Positions 27,732 through 36,332 of a stretch of 64,000 bases of DNA are shown here, in pieces. Positions within the stretch are counted from its first letter, which is position 1. Every line of letters begins with the position of its first letter. This DNA is from Pontibacter sp. HSC-14F20 (lineage in GTDB: Bacteria; Bacteroidota; Bacteroidia; Cytophagales; Hymenobacteraceae): contig NZ_JAHZTC010000004.1 of assembly GCF_019599265.1 (NCBI RefSeq), positions 62,001-126,000 on the forward strand. The letters are read 5' to 3'. The translations under genes were made by a program, and so were the position numbers. Below the pieces are notes generated by a model. That model had not been told where the DNA came from. It searched no databases and saw only the letters and a program-made list of their open reading frames with translations.

Positions 27732-28124
27732 ATGCATCGCCTAAGACTCCTACTTCTTATTGTACTGTCTGTAGCCACCATGGCGTCTTGTACCACCTCC
27801 CGCAAGAAAAACAGCAATACCGGCCAAGTCATTATCATTAAAGACAGCAAAGCCGGCGGCGGCCACCACAAAGGGTATAAAAAAGGCTGGACCAAGAACA
27901 CAAACAATCCGCACCACCCGCGCACTACCAACCCTGGCCATACCAAGCACAAAAATGGAAAGGGAGGCAACACGGTTATTATCGTAAATAACAACAATAC
28001 CACCGTTAGGCAGGGAGCGCCAAAAGGAAAGCCGGGACATGGTAATCACCACAACGCCGGAAAAGGAAAAGGTGGCCATGGAAAAGGCAAGGGCAATCAC
28101 GGGAAAGGAAGAGGCGGTAAATAA
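27732..28124 (+). CDS. His/Gly/Lys/Asn-rich small lipoprotein
   Basis: A 130-residue lipoprotein with signal peptide and lipobox MASC (cysteine near 20). The mature part is low-complexity and very basic. It is rich in HKG, GKG and NNN runs, and a VIII or VIIV strand (about 32-37 and 81-84) precedes each basic block. The C-terminus is repeated (H)GKGKG units. No enzyme motif is visible. It may bind polyanions, metals or the cell surface, but this is a guess from composition. The downstream 75-residue lipoprotein at 28569 has a similar start and may be a short relative. Own promoter (27655) and terminator (28164) make it a single-gene unit. Confidence 0.75.
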   Translation: MHRLRLLLLIVLSVATMASCTTSRKKNSNTGQVIIIKDSKAGGGHHKGYKKGWTKNTNNPHHPRTTNPGHTKHKNGKGGNTVIIVNNNNTTVRQGAPKGKPGHGNHHNAGKGKGGHGKGKGNHGKGRGGK

Positions 28125-28163
28125 GCGATCGTCAGACTCTTTATTTTCCTTCAACAGGTATAG

Positions 28164-28192
28164 GCAGGTCCGGTTTCGGACCTGCTTTTTTT
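28164..28192 (+). terminator. Rho-independent terminator after the 130-residue lipoprotein
   Basis: GCAGGTCCG-GTTT-CGGACCTGC, a perfect 9-bp stem, is followed by seven T. A heptamer lies directly before the stem (28157). Confidence 0.88.
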
Positions 28193-28568
28193 ATGTTTCA
28201 TATTTTTGATTTGGGCCTGTTGATAACAATAACATAGGTTGCATTTCGAAAATTCTACAGGTATAGACAGCCTGTATTGATTGCGGAATAGCCTTTCGTA
28301 TACCTTTCCCAGACGATGAAAAACTAAAGGCCCTTACACGAACAAATCCTGCTGTATTCGGCTCTGGAAGTAAAGAAAGCTTAAAAAATATGGACGAACC
28401 TGTGCGATCGATCAGCCGACCGAAGATGAACCACAAGCAAGTAATGCTAATCTCGGAGTTGGTACCTTTTTAAGTAGTATAAATCAATGTTAAATCTGAA
28501 CAATTTTGAATTATATAGGTATATAGTTTATACTAGATACTCGATACTAACCTAATAATCAGAATCAT
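28193..28568. other. AT-rich intergenic stretch, no convincing gene
   Basis: About 375 bp between the terminator and the next small lipoprotein. One heptamer is at 28260. A minus-strand frame of 81 codons (28191-28436) crosses it, but it has no ribosome site, no signal and no recognisable sequence, so I do not call it a gene. The last 70 bp are AT-rich with TATA-like runs and probably hold the promoter of the next gene. Confidence 0.4.
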
Positions 28569-28796
28569 ATGGCCTTGTTAAGATTTACTCTACTCATTGT
28601 TCTGGTAAGCACCCTTGCAACCCTTTCTTCATGCTCCCCTGTGAGCCGCGGCAGCAAAGCTATTGTTGTAGATGATTATAGTAGCATGCGCTATGTCAAT
28701 GGCAAGCAAGACAGGGTGCACAAAAAGTGGAAGTCAAAATCATCGTATACCCCGAAAAACAACAAAGTAGCGAAACGAAAATCTGCTGACTGGTAG
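28569..28796 (+). CDS. Small basic lipoprotein, hypothetical
   Basis: A 75-residue protein with a lipoprotein signal and lipobox LSSC (cysteine near 22). The mature 53 residues are basic (KSKSS, KNNK, KRKS) and have no known domain. The N-terminus and the basic mature part resemble, in style, the 130-residue lipoprotein 450 bp upstream. It precedes the DUF4112 gene on the same strand by 67 bp. The function is unknown. Confidence 0.65.
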   Translation: MALLRFTLLIVLVSTLATLSSCSPVSRGSKAIVVDDYSSMRYVNGKQDRVHKKWKSKSSYTPKNNKVAKRKSADW

Positions 28797-28863
28797 TTCC
28801 AAGACATGCAGCTGAGGAAGGGTAGGGTTACTACTTTTGTCTAAAGGTTGCGTATAGGCAGCT

Positions 28864-29361
28864 ATGGAAATGGCAAATACACACTATACCCGCACACCCC
28901 GCACCGAAAACCTGAAGTGGGTAGACCGGATAACTCACCTGATGGACAATCAGTTCCGTCTGCCGGGCACCAACTGGCGGTTTGGCCTGGATCCTATTCT
29001 CGGGCTTTTTCCGGTGGTGGGCGACCTGGCATCGTTCAGTGTGTCCGCCATGCTGATTCTGACCATGGCCCGCCACGGGGCCAGCGGCAAAATGGTCACC
29101 CTGATGTTGCTTAATGTGGCACTGGATGCCCTGTTCGGCAGTATTCCCATTCTCGGCAATATCTTTGACTTCGCCTTTAAAGCCAACGATCGCAATGTGC
29201 GCATGCTAAGGGCACATTACGAAGAAGGCAAGTACCAGGGAAGCGGCAAGAAAATCATTGTCGGCGTCATCATCGGGGTTTTCGTAATAGCCATTTTGCT
29301 TATTTGGGCGATGTGGGAATTACTGGCCTTTGGCTATCAACTGGTGCAGGGTTGGTTCTAA
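28864..29361 (+). CDS. DUF4112 membrane protein
   Basis: A 165-residue protein of the DUF4112 family. Family-like stretches are WRFGLDPILGLFPVVGDL near 38-55 and FGSIPILGNIFDFAFKANDRN near 90-110. The central region is hydrophobic, and there is a transmembrane segment near the C-terminus (about 130-155). Its function is not known. It has no clear operon partner; uvsE on the opposite strand converges with it, only 6 bp away. Confidence 0.85.
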   Translation: MEMANTHYTRTPRTENLKWVDRITHLMDNQFRLPGTNWRFGLDPILGLFPVVGDLASFSVSAMLILTMARHGASGKMVTLMLLNVALDALFGSIPILGNIFDFAFKANDRNVRMLRAHYEEGKYQGSGKKIIVGVIIGVFVIAILLIWAMWELLAFGYQLVQGWF

Positions 29362-29367
29362 AGGAGC

Positions 29368-30261
29368 CTAAATCCTACCAAGTTCCTTCGCTACAGCTAC
29401 TGCCTTGTGAGCACTGGCTTCCTTGTCTTTTATCTCCAGCATAATATCCATATCAATACCCTCGGTTTCCACCAGGAAATCGTGAAAAGCCTGTTCTGTG
29501 ATACTTTGCACATGCTTGCCTTTCCGCTCTCCCGGCGATTGGGCGCTGTAGTCTACCATCAGGATACCGTCACGTTCGGGCTGCCAGGTTTGTGCCGCCA
29601 GCATCACTGCCTCGGGCATGGGTTCTCCGTTGTTCACACACTCATGATGCAGGTTGTCGAAAATGATAGGCATACCTGTCAGTTCGTGTAGCACGAGGCA
29701 GTCGGTTAAGCTGTAGGTACGGTCGTCGTTTTCGACACAGAGGCGGGCCTTCACCGCCTCGGGTAGCATGGTATGGAATACCTCTGCAAACCGATTGAGA
29801 GCCGACTCCTTGTCGCCATAGGCACCGCCACCATGTATTTGCAACTTAGCTGTAGAGTCAAGGCCCATCAGGTCGAGAACGCTGCACTGGTATACCAGTT
29901 CGGCGATGCTGTTCTGCACCGTTTGGGGGGTAGGGGAGTTGAGGACTACAAACTGATCAGGGTGCATGGAAATACGCAGGTTATGCCGCTTGATGTAATC
30001 TCCGAGCCGGCGCAGGGTCAGTTTAAAATGTTCCTGCCAGTTATAAGTATTGATGGGGTGCGATGCGAAAGGTACCAGATCGGACGTGAGCCGGAAAAAT
30101 TGCAAACCGTGTTCTACGTTAAACTCCAGAATGCGACGCAAACAGCTCAGGTTTTGCTCTACAGTTTGTATAAGTCGCTCTTCCGAATAAGAGGCGAGTC
30201 GAAAAGTGCGGGAGGAGGAACAGTCGAGTGTCTGGTTTATGCAGGGATATCCGATCTTCAT
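29368..30261 (-). CDS. uvsE: UV DNA damage endonuclease UvsE
   Basis: A 297-residue TIM-barrel endonuclease of the UVDE family. Visible signatures are RLTSDLVPFASHP near 57-69, RISMHPDQFVVLNSP near 95-109, LQIHGGGAYGDK near 140-151, LCVENDD near 174-180, and FDNLHHE near 201-207. These hold the metal-binding His, Glu and Asp residues. The enzyme nicks DNA 5' to UV photoproducts and starts an alternative excision repair pathway. This fits a pigmented, surface-living Bacteroidota. It converges on the DUF4112 gene. Confidence 0.95.
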   Translation of the reverse strand: MKIGYPCINQTLDCSSSRTFRLASYSEERLIQTVEQNLSCLRRILEFNVEHGLQFFRLTSDLVPFASHPINTYNWQEHFKLTLRRLGDYIKRHNLRISMHPDQFVVLNSPTPQTVQNSIAELVYQCSVLDLMGLDSTAKLQIHGGGAYGDKESALNRFAEVFHTMLPEAVKARLCVENDDRTYSLTDCLVLHELTGMPIIFDNLHHECVNNGEPMPEAVMLAAQTWQPERDGILMVDYSAQSPGERKGKHVQSITEQAFHDFLVETEGIDMDIMLEIKDKEASAHKAVAVAKELGRI

Positions 30262-30342
30262 AAGGTATAGAGGTATGGCTATACCCTAACCTACGCACAA
30301 GTGGATTGTTTTGCCGAAGATCAGATTTCAGGAGAGCGTCTT

Positions 30343-30990
30343 TTAACGCTTTATTTCGTAGCCGGTATTGTCTTTAAAGAGACGGTTGTAATTCTCTTTC
30401 TCCTCTATACGTCGCTTGAGTTCCTGGATCATGAGCAGTTGCTGCAGTTTCTGGTTCTGTTTTCCTTCCTTCGAAAACATATCATATAACAGTGAAATGG
30501 GGCTAAGCGCAGTAGGGGCCATCGGTGGTGGCGGAGGGCCAGGCTCCAGTTCGGGGCGGTAACCTTTGCGCTTTACATACTCCGGTTCTTCCTTTTTCAT
30601 GTTGCGCAGCGCCCGCTGTATCAGTTCTTCAGAAGGTCGGCTGGTGATCTCTACCTCCCCTAGCATCACGCTGTCAGGCTGCAGAATAATATTAACGCGG
30701 AGTTCTGAAACAGGCAGGTTGCGGGGCAGGTATAGCATGGGCTTGAAACCAACGGCCCGTATCAGTAGCGTGTCGCTTTGGTCAATATCGATCAGGAAAC
30801 TGCCGTTTTCGTCGGAGATTACACCATAGTTCGTTCCGTATCGGATAACGCCCGCGCCAGGTATAGGAGTGGTTTTGTCGGGCTCGAACACGGTGCCACT
30901 CACGCGAATGTTGCGCTGCGCCAGGGCCGGCAATGTGCTTACCAGTAACAGGACAGAAAGAAGCAGTAGTCGCAGCAGGTGTAAGGGCAT
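30343..30990 (-). CDS. Secreted carboxypeptidase-regulatory-like domain protein
   Basis: A 215-residue protein. I choose the ATG at 30990 because it begins a normal signal peptide (MPLHLLRLLL to PALAQ). A CarboxypepD_reg-like beta domain follows (about 25-105; VSGTVFEPDKTTPIPGAGV at its start, ILQPDSVMLGEVEI at its end), as found at the N-termini of TonB-dependent receptors. The C-terminal half is charged and Pro-rich (PPPPPMAP) and ends in a helical Gln/Glu/Arg-rich region. No receptor barrel is attached. It may be a stand-alone periplasmic adaptor. The function is unknown. Confidence 0.75.
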   Translation of the reverse strand: MPLHLLRLLLLSVLLLVSTLPALAQRNIRVSGTVFEPDKTTPIPGAGVIRYGTNYGVISDENGSFLIDIDQSDTLLIRAVGFKPMLYLPRNLPVSELRVNIILQPDSVMLGEVEITSRPSEELIQRALRNMKKEEPEYVKRKGYRPELEPGPPPPPMAPTALSPISLLYDMFSKEGKQNQKLQQLLMIQELKRRIEEKENYNRLFKDNTGYEIKR

Positions 30991-31199
30991 GTTACAGCAA
31001 AGGCCACTTTGGCAGAGGCAAAAGATTAATGTCAATACGCCGGAAAAGGCTAAAAAGTATGCCGCGGCTAAAATAAACAGTAGCAGTGCGGCATGGTGCT
31101 AAGTTACTAAAATTTAGCGTAAAACAGGCTTAAATAGCGAAAGCCCATAGCTACGGGCGCTACAGGCTTTCAATAATAGGTATACGATGAGCTAATTTA

Positions 31200-31937
31200 T
31201 TAGTTTCTGTTCAGGTTATTCCCAGAATTCGTGTTTGTTCCGGGCTGATTATTATTGGTCCCGGAGTTGTTCATCTGGTTGTTATTATTCATTTGATTCT
31301 GATTCTGCATCGTACCAGAGTTATCGAGCTGGTTGGTGCCGTCGTTACTCATACCCCAATAGTTGGCACGTTTCTCCTGATACTGGCGGTACTGTTCCTT
31401 CGATAATATAGATTGCAGTTCACGATCGGTCTCTTCCATAATCTGCTCACGTTGCGTGTCCAGATTTGATGCAGCTGTGGTATTGTCCTGTGTGTTTGTG
31501 TTCATGTTGCCACGCGTGTCGGTCATCGTGCCGCCATCCTTGTCATAGCGGTCTTTCTCAGTAGTGGCCATATTATCAATGTCTTCTGCTACCTGTCCAC
31601 CCATACGGTTGGTTTCGTTGTAATTGAACTCCAGCTCGCTCAGGCGACGCTCCCGTTCATACAATACCTGCCGCACCCGGTTTTGGGTAGTGGTGTCGAG
31701 GCTCATATCTGTTGCCATCTGGCTGGCTATACGCTCTGAGTTGCTGCGCCACATGGCATCGGAGCCGCTCATATCGGTTGTGGTGCCCATGGCTGTTTCA
31801 TTGCCTCTGATATTGCTTTGGTTTACGTTTTCGTCCTGGTTAGCATCTGCTGTTTCGTAGGTTTTGCCCCTGTCTTCGGAACAAGATGCAAACAACATGG
31901 CACTCATTATAGCTATGGAATAAAATACCTTTTTCAT
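31200..31937 (-). CDS. Asn/Gln-rich lipoprotein with Spy/CpxP-like helices, hypothetical
   Basis: A 245-residue lipoprotein (lipobox FASC, cysteine near 19). The middle (about 65-200) is helical and charged. It has two segments reminiscent of the periplasmic Spy/CpxP type: LDTTTQNRVRQVLYERERRL near 80-99 and ELQSILSKEQYRQYQEKR near 173-190. The C-terminal tail is low-complexity, made of N, Q, G and M residues with repeated MNNN/QMNN units. The relation to Spy is a resemblance only. The 340-bp gap on its upstream side (31938-32279) contains no gene. Confidence 0.65.
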   Translation of the reverse strand: MKKVFYSIAIMSAMLFASCSEDRGKTYETADANQDENVNQSNIRGNETAMGTTTDMSGSDAMWRSNSERIASQMATDMSLDTTTQNRVRQVLYERERRLSELEFNYNETNRMGGQVAEDIDNMATTEKDRYDKDGGTMTDTRGNMNTNTQDNTTAASNLDTQREQIMEETDRELQSILSKEQYRQYQEKRANYWGMSNDGTNQLDNSGTMQNQNQMNNNNQMNNSGTNNNQPGTNTNSGNNLNRN

Positions 31938-32212
31938 CTCTTAAATACGCTAAATTAAAAATATTAAAACACTGCCTCTTTGATTAAAATAGTATAAAAC
32001 AAATATGGCTTGTTCTGATGTTTTACGACGATGAAAATGATAGGTTTATGTGGTTTATGCTGTCAGGTTAATGTTTAAGGGGTTTGATGTGCTTTAGGAA
32101 GCTTTTAAGTAGCTTTTTAGGACGTTGGAACTACTTCTTACATTTTGTTGAAAGCTTAATGTAGTCGAGCTGGTCAAGTTATTGAATATAATAAAATATA
32201 TATGAAGGTATA

Positions 32213-32262
32213 GCTTTAAATACAGAGAGCCATCCTAGTAGATAGCTCTCTGTATTTAAAGC
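32213..32262 (-). terminator. Long perfect hairpin downstream of the metallophosphoesterase gene
   Basis: GCTTTAAATACAGAGAGC and its exact complement form an 18-bp stem with a 14-base loop, starting 18 bp after the minus-strand stop at 32280. A heptamer is fused to its left foot. A clear T-tract is missing, so it may be an RNA 3'-end protector rather than a strict terminator. The rest of the gap 31938-32279 is AT-rich and without features. Confidence 0.55.
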
Positions 32263-32279
32263 GGGTAGGATAGAATCTC

Positions 32280-33515
32280 TTAAGCTTTTTTCAACTCAAA
32301 CACTGTTATCTCAGGCAGGAAACCTACACGACCTGGATAACCGATAAAGCCAAGACCGGTGTTTACGTAAATGTGCTGCTGACCGCGCTTGTAGAGGCCT
32401 GCCCACTGCTTGTACACATACTGCACAGGACTCCATTTCAGGCCAGGTATGTTTACTCCAAACTGCATTCCATGGGTATGGCCCGATAGAGTAAGGTCAA
32501 TATCCGGGTACTTTTGATTGATCTCGCCGTCCCAGTGTGAAGGGTCATGAGAGAGCAGCACCTTAAACGGACTGTTTTCTGAGCCACTGTAAGCTTTGTT
32601 CAGGTCGCCATATTTCGGAAAACCCACCCGGTTGCCCCAGTTCTCCACGCCCAGTACGGAGATGTACTCGCCATCTTTTTCGATAAGGCGGTTTTCGTTC
32701 AGCAACACATCCCAGCCCATGCTGCGCTGTGTATTTATCAGCGTCTGAAGGTTGCCGGCCTTTTTCTCGGGACTTTCCCAGCTCACGTAGTCGCCGTAGT
32801 CGTGGTTGCCGAGCACTGAAAAAACGCCCTGCTTCGCTCTTATTTCTTTCAGGGCATCCACATGCGGTGTCAGTTCTGTGGCGACATTGTTTACGATATC
32901 GCCAGTAACAAACACCAGGTCGGCTTCCTGCTTGTTGATCAGGCGCACAGCTTCTTTGAGCGGTTCTGTAGAAGTAAAGCTGCCTGTATGCAAGTCGGAG
33001 ATCTGGAGCATCCTAAAGCCATCAAAAGCAGCTGGCAGATTCAGTATACGTAGTGTGACACGTTTCACGCGGTAGTCGTAGGCGCCTTTCACCATACCGT
33101 AAATAAAAGCGGAAAAAGGCACTGCCGCGACCATAAGGCCCATCTGACTGAGGAATTTACTGCGAGACGGGTCAAAAGTCGTTTCTCCGCTATTCACATT
33201 GTTGAATACCACCTTGCCCAGGCGCAGCGTGTCATCCACGAACAGGAAGAGCACCACGACCAGCTTGGAGGCAAAAATGATGAAAAGAGTACTGGCCAGG
33301 TATGTTTTGAAAGCATCAGGTGGTGTGCCTCGCGTGAAAGAGGCCAGCGCAAAAGTGCCAGCCGTGATGACAAAAACAGCCCAGTGCACAAAATAAATGA
33401 TACGCTGGGTGCTGGTTGAAAGGTTTTGGCTGACGGTTTTGATAGCCTGGAAGACGTAAAAGTCCACCAGGAACAGGATGAAAACTACTATTCCGATCGA
33501 AAAGTATCGTTGCAT
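32280..33515 (-). CDS. Membrane-anchored calcineurin-like metallophosphoesterase (YkuE/YaeI-type)
   Basis: A 411-residue protein. The ATG at 33515 starts a hydrophobic helix (MQRYFSIGIVVFILFLVDF), whereas the frame's earlier start adds a charged stretch without sense. Four or five membrane segments occupy the first 150 residues. The catalytic domain (about 155-400) has the full metal motif set: DLHTG, VTGDIVN, LGNHDYGDY, LSHDP and LSGHTHGMQFG. The enzyme likely hydrolyses phosphomono- or diesters at the outer face of the membrane; some relatives act on lipid A precursors or nucleotides. Substrate unknown. Confidence 0.88.
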   Translation of the reverse strand: MQRYFSIGIVVFILFLVDFYVFQAIKTVSQNLSTSTQRIIYFVHWAVFVITAGTFALASFTRGTPPDAFKTYLASTLFIIFASKLVVVLFLFVDDTLRLGKVVFNNVNSGETTFDPSRSKFLSQMGLMVAAVPFSAFIYGMVKGAYDYRVKRVTLRILNLPAAFDGFRMLQISDLHTGSFTSTEPLKEAVRLINKQEADLVFVTGDIVNNVATELTPHVDALKEIRAKQGVFSVLGNHDYGDYVSWESPEKKAGNLQTLINTQRSMGWDVLLNENRLIEKDGEYISVLGVENWGNRVGFPKYGDLNKAYSGSENSPFKVLLSHDPSHWDGEINQKYPDIDLTLSGHTHGMQFGVNIPGLKWSPVQYVYKQWAGLYKRGQQHIYVNTGLGFIGYPGRVGFLPEITVFELKKA

Positions 33516-33677
33516 GGTATATGGTTGGTGCTGCATCAGAACAGCCGAAGCAGCTTCAGGTTTTAAAAATTGTATGTGACTATAAAAAAGCCGGTCTGGT
33601 AGCCGGCGTTTCATGAACTATTTTTAGTCTAAACAGATTCACTTAACAATCTTTTATCTAACAAAATCTGTACCGCA

Positions 33678-34402
33678 GTGAAACACGAAGCTACGTCTGC
33701 ACTTTTGGCATACGACACCGCCAACCTCAACATCAAAACCTGGGCCGAAGAAGACCGTCCCGAGAAAAGCTGCTGCTCAAAGGCAAGGCTGCCCTAAGCG
33801 ACGCCGAGCTGATTGCCATCCTGATCGGCTCTGGCACGCCAAAACTGACCGCTGTGGACGTTGCCAAACTGATACTGGCAGCTGTGGGAAACAACTTGAA
33901 CGAACTGGCTAAACTAACCGTGAAGGATCTAACTGAAATTAAAGGTATAGGAGAAGCAAAAGCCATTTCGATTGTAAGTGCGCTTGAACTGGGCCGCCGT
34001 CGCAAAGAGACCGCTGCTGCTGCCAAAACCCGCATCACCTGCTCCACCGACATTTACAATTACATAAAACTCCAGCTACCGGACCTGCCGCACGAAGAGT
34101 TCTGGATAATATTGCTCAACCGCGCTAGCGTGGTGATGAAAAAGGAGAGCATTAGCAGTGATGGAGTGGCCGGCACGGTGGCCGACCCGAAAATGATCTT
34201 CACGAAAGCGATTGAACAGTTGGCGAGCTCCATTATCTTGGTGCACAATCACCCGAGTGGTAACACTAAACCCAGCGCCGCCGATATTGCCCTTACCAAG
34301 AAAATGAAAGAAGCCGGATCTTTCCTGGATCTGCCAATTCTGGATCACTTCATTTTTACAGATAACGACTATCACAGCTTTGCGGATGAAGGGTTTTTGT
34401 GA
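33678..34402 (+). pseudogene. radC: RadC-family JAB/MPN protein with a single-base frameshift
   Basis: The C-terminal 182 codons from 33854 are intact and carry the HhH part (LTEIKGIGEAKA) and the JAB/MPN zinc motif HNHPSGN followed by an Asp at the usual spacing. The N-terminal part is also present (GTG at 33678, then IKTWAEEDRP), but the C-run at 33759-33761 is one base short. After it the normal RadC sequence REKLLLKGKAALSDAELIAI continues in another frame. Adding one C would restore a protein of about 242 residues. Either the gene is recently broken or the missing C is a sequencing error in a homopolymer. RadC proteins are linked to DNA metabolism, but their exact role is not settled. Confidence 0.8.
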
Positions 34403-34505
34403 GTTTGAGAGAATGTTATACCTGTCATTTCTAGTGCAGCGAGAAATTTGAATTTTAAACTCTTTGTCTTAGATTTTTTACTGCTATTCGAAATTTTAGA
34501 AAAAG

Positions 34506-34706
34506 CTAATCTTCCTCTAAAATTTCCTTCACACGCCCAACTTCGCCTGTCTCGAGCCTCACTTTGATGCCGTGCGGGTGATTGAGGGATTTGGTAAGAA
34601 TAGCTTCCACATACCCTTCTGTGAGGTCGCCGGTGCGCTGGTCTTCTTTGAGCACGATGTTGACGTGGGAGCCGATTTTGATGTTGCTACGTTTGGTGCC
34701 GTCCAT
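34506..34706 (-). CDS. YwbE-family small protein
   Basis: A 66-residue protein that matches the YwbE (DUF2196) family in length and pattern: IKIGSHVNIVLKEDQRTG near 9-26, then EGYVEAILT and HPHGIKVRLETGEVGRVK. The fold is a small beta barrel of unknown function, found widely in bacteria. It lies 5 bp downstream of the next minus-strand gene (34712-35230), and the two are probably co-transcribed. Confidence 0.85.
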   Translation of the reverse strand: MDGTKRSNIKIGSHVNIVLKEDQRTGDLTEGYVEAILTKSLNHPHGIKVRLETGEVGRVKEILEED

Positions 34707-34711
34707 AAGGT

Positions 34712-35230
34712 TTAGCGTTTGGTTTGCGGTTTGGAGGTGATGTGGAGGAACTCTTCCTCATCGTTTAGGCTCCAGCGCACAGGAGCCGTGATGTCCTGCT
34801 TCACAATTTCTACTTTCTTGATCTGCTCCAGGTTAGCCAGTATCAGGCTAGTGTCTTTTACAAGCTGGTTGTTGATGACTACTCTCAGATTTTGCTGTGC
34901 CGCAGGTATACCGTACTGGGTGTAGATATCTTGTAACGTGGACCATTCTGCCGTGGACTTGGCCTTGATGAGAACGGCTCCGTCTCTGGCTTTTTCACCA
35001 AATTTATCTGTAGCTTTTTCGTGTTTTAGTACCTCAGCACTTTCAATGTGTTTCGCAGCTATCAGTGCCAGACTAGCCTGCACTACCTGCCTCCCATCGA
35101 CCTCAATATAAGGCTGAGGTTGCGGCACCATACCTTGCTTTTGTTGCTCTTTTGGGTGAATCAGCTCTTGTTGCGCAAAGGCCTGTAGACTGCACCCTGC
35201 GATTAGGAGTAAGAATATAAGTTGTTTCAT
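34712..35230 (-). CDS. Periplasmic protein with TonB-receptor plug-like segment
   Basis: A 172-residue exported protein with a signal peptide (1-20, AFAQ). The region YIEVDGRQV to DGAVLIKAKS (about 41-91) resembles the stretch of TonB-dependent receptor plugs in which a carried Gly-Asp loop is followed by an IESAEVLKHEKATDKFG segment. A second similar segment, RVVINNQL to IKKVEIVK (about 115-143), suggests an internal repeat. There is no barrel. It may be a stand-alone plug-like adaptor of unknown role. It is followed at 5 bp by the YwbE gene. Confidence 0.68.
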   Translation of the reverse strand: MKQLIFLLLIAGCSLQAFAQQELIHPKEQQKQGMVPQPQPYIEVDGRQVVQASLALIAAKHIESAEVLKHEKATDKFGEKARDGAVLIKAKSTAEWSTLQDIYTQYGIPAAQQNLRVVINNQLVKDTSLILANLEQIKKVEIVKQDITAPVRWSLNDEEEFLHITSKPQTKR

Positions 35231-35296
35231 GGGGTATTTTATGAGTGTAGGTTTCTGCTTTGGGTTAGATTGTTAGTTTCAGTTTATAGCGGGCTC

Positions 35297-35334
35297 GTGT
35301 AGCGGTAAAGCTATCGCAAGCTTTACCGCTACAC
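35297..35334 (-). terminator. Perfect 16-bp hairpin between minus-strand genes
   Basis: GTGTAGCGGTAAAGCT pairs exactly with AGCTTTACCGCTACAC over a 6-base loop (ATCGCA), 5 bp after the stop at 35339. The T-tract is weak. Probably an end-of-transcript signal for the split lipoprotein gene. Confidence 0.55.
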
Positions 35335-35338
35335 CTTG

Positions 35339-35722
35339 TTACCTGCTTTTGTTTTTTTGTTCTTTCGAAAACTCCAGCATGTGTGCCATTTGCTGGTACC
35401 ATTCAGCGTATGCTCCGTCTGGCTTGAACTTGCTATCAAACTCTTTGAAGTATAGTTCTGCTTGTTCACTTCCTGATACAGCTGCTATTAACAAGCGATT
35501 ACCCAACTCCATTTTCTCTTCTGTATACTCTGCAGAAGCTTCATTTTGACTCTTCCAATGTGTTGATTTGTATTCTCGTAGCGATTGGTCAATTTGACTT
35601 TGGCTATACTTTATCTTTAGATTCAATTCTTTTCTTTGCTGGAGTTTACCACTAGCATAGTAAAAATACTCCGTTAGCCACTTCTCTCTTACCAGCTCTC
35701 GATTAATACCTACTGCCAGAAT
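35339..35722 (-). pseudogene. Downstream part of a lipoprotein gene split by an in-frame stop
   Basis: The frame continues, without a shift, from the TAA at 35723-35725 of the gene upstream. It reads ILAVGINRELVREKWLTEY, then a helical charged stretch, and ends at 35339 (about 127 codons). There is no ATG or ribosome site at its beginning; the first possible start is a TTG at 35626. This suggests that one codon of a longer gene (about 247 residues) has become TAA. The alternative is a second short gene read from the TTG. No domain is recognised. Confidence 0.5.
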
Positions 35723-36082
35723 TTATACTTTTTGTAGTTGAAGAATATCCTGCCCCAATAATATTTCATACGCTTCAACTGCACTCCAAAAGTCTATGAT
35801 ACTGTCATTGCCGCATTCTGACAACACAAACTCAGAGTATATCTTTTTCCCATTTTGTGATTCAGAATAGCTGCATAGTAGAAGCTTGCTACCATTTGAA
35901 ATGATGAAAGCTGTGTCTGGCTCTTGTCCTGCAAAGGTTGAGGCTGCACACTTTTCACATTCATCATTAGGTGCGCTTGTGCTAATTGCTACTTCTTTTT
36001 TTGCTTCCTGCCCAACTTCTTTTTGCTGCTTTGAAGCACAACTAGTAAAAAGTAAGAAGAGAAGCAAATACAAGTTCTTCAT
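35723..36082 (-). CDS. Lipoprotein, probably truncated by an in-frame TAA
   Basis: A 119-residue frame with a lipoprotein signal (lipobox FTSC, cysteine near 15). A mature part with ECEKCAAS (two Cys near 42-45) follows, then a beta-rich region LLLCSYSESQNGKK and FVLSECGND. The stop is followed in frame by about 127 more sense codons (35339-35722), so this may be the first half of a broken gene. No family is recognised. It may still be made as a short lipoprotein. Confidence 0.65.
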   Translation of the reverse strand: MKNLYLLLFLLFTSCASKQQKEVGQEAKKEVAISTSAPNDECEKCAASTFAGQEPDTAFIISNGSKLLLCSYSESQNGKKIYSEFVLSECGNDSIIDFWSAVEAYEILLGQDILQLQKV

Positions 36083-36158
36083 AATTCTGATTGCAAGTAA
36101 CTACTGTATAAACGTTACCATGACGCTTATACACCATACACAGAGCTGATTTTCGATC

Positions 36159-36332
36159 CTACCGCTTAGGCTTCCGGATATTCCACCACGTATTGAAAAT
36201 CGCCAAAGCCAATCCCGCTCCGATGAAAGCCCAGCCGATGTATTTGTTCTCAAAGAAATGCCCGATACTGATGACAGCACCTGTCACAGCTAATAGCACA
36301 GCAATAAATCCGACCAGATTGAATGATTTCAT
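36159..36332 (-). CDS. Small two-helix membrane protein, 57 residues
   Basis: A short gene read directly from the minus strand: ATG at 36332, TAG at 36159. The product has two hydrophobic helices (LVGFIAVLLAVTGAVISIG near 6-24 and YIGWAFIGAGLALAIF near 31-46) with a short FENK link, and it ends in basic residues (IRKPKR), so the loop and tail fix the topology. No known family. The surrounding gap (36083-36477) has nothing else that I recognise. Confidence 0.6.
   Translation of the reverse strand: MKSFNLVGFIAVLLAVTGAVISIGHFFENKYIGWAFIGAGLALAIFNTWWNIRKPKR

Noticed and set aside
28191-28436. An 81-codon minus-strand frame in the gap before the 75-residue lipoprotein.
   Set aside because: It overlaps a terminator, lacks a ribosome site and shows no recognisable protein features.
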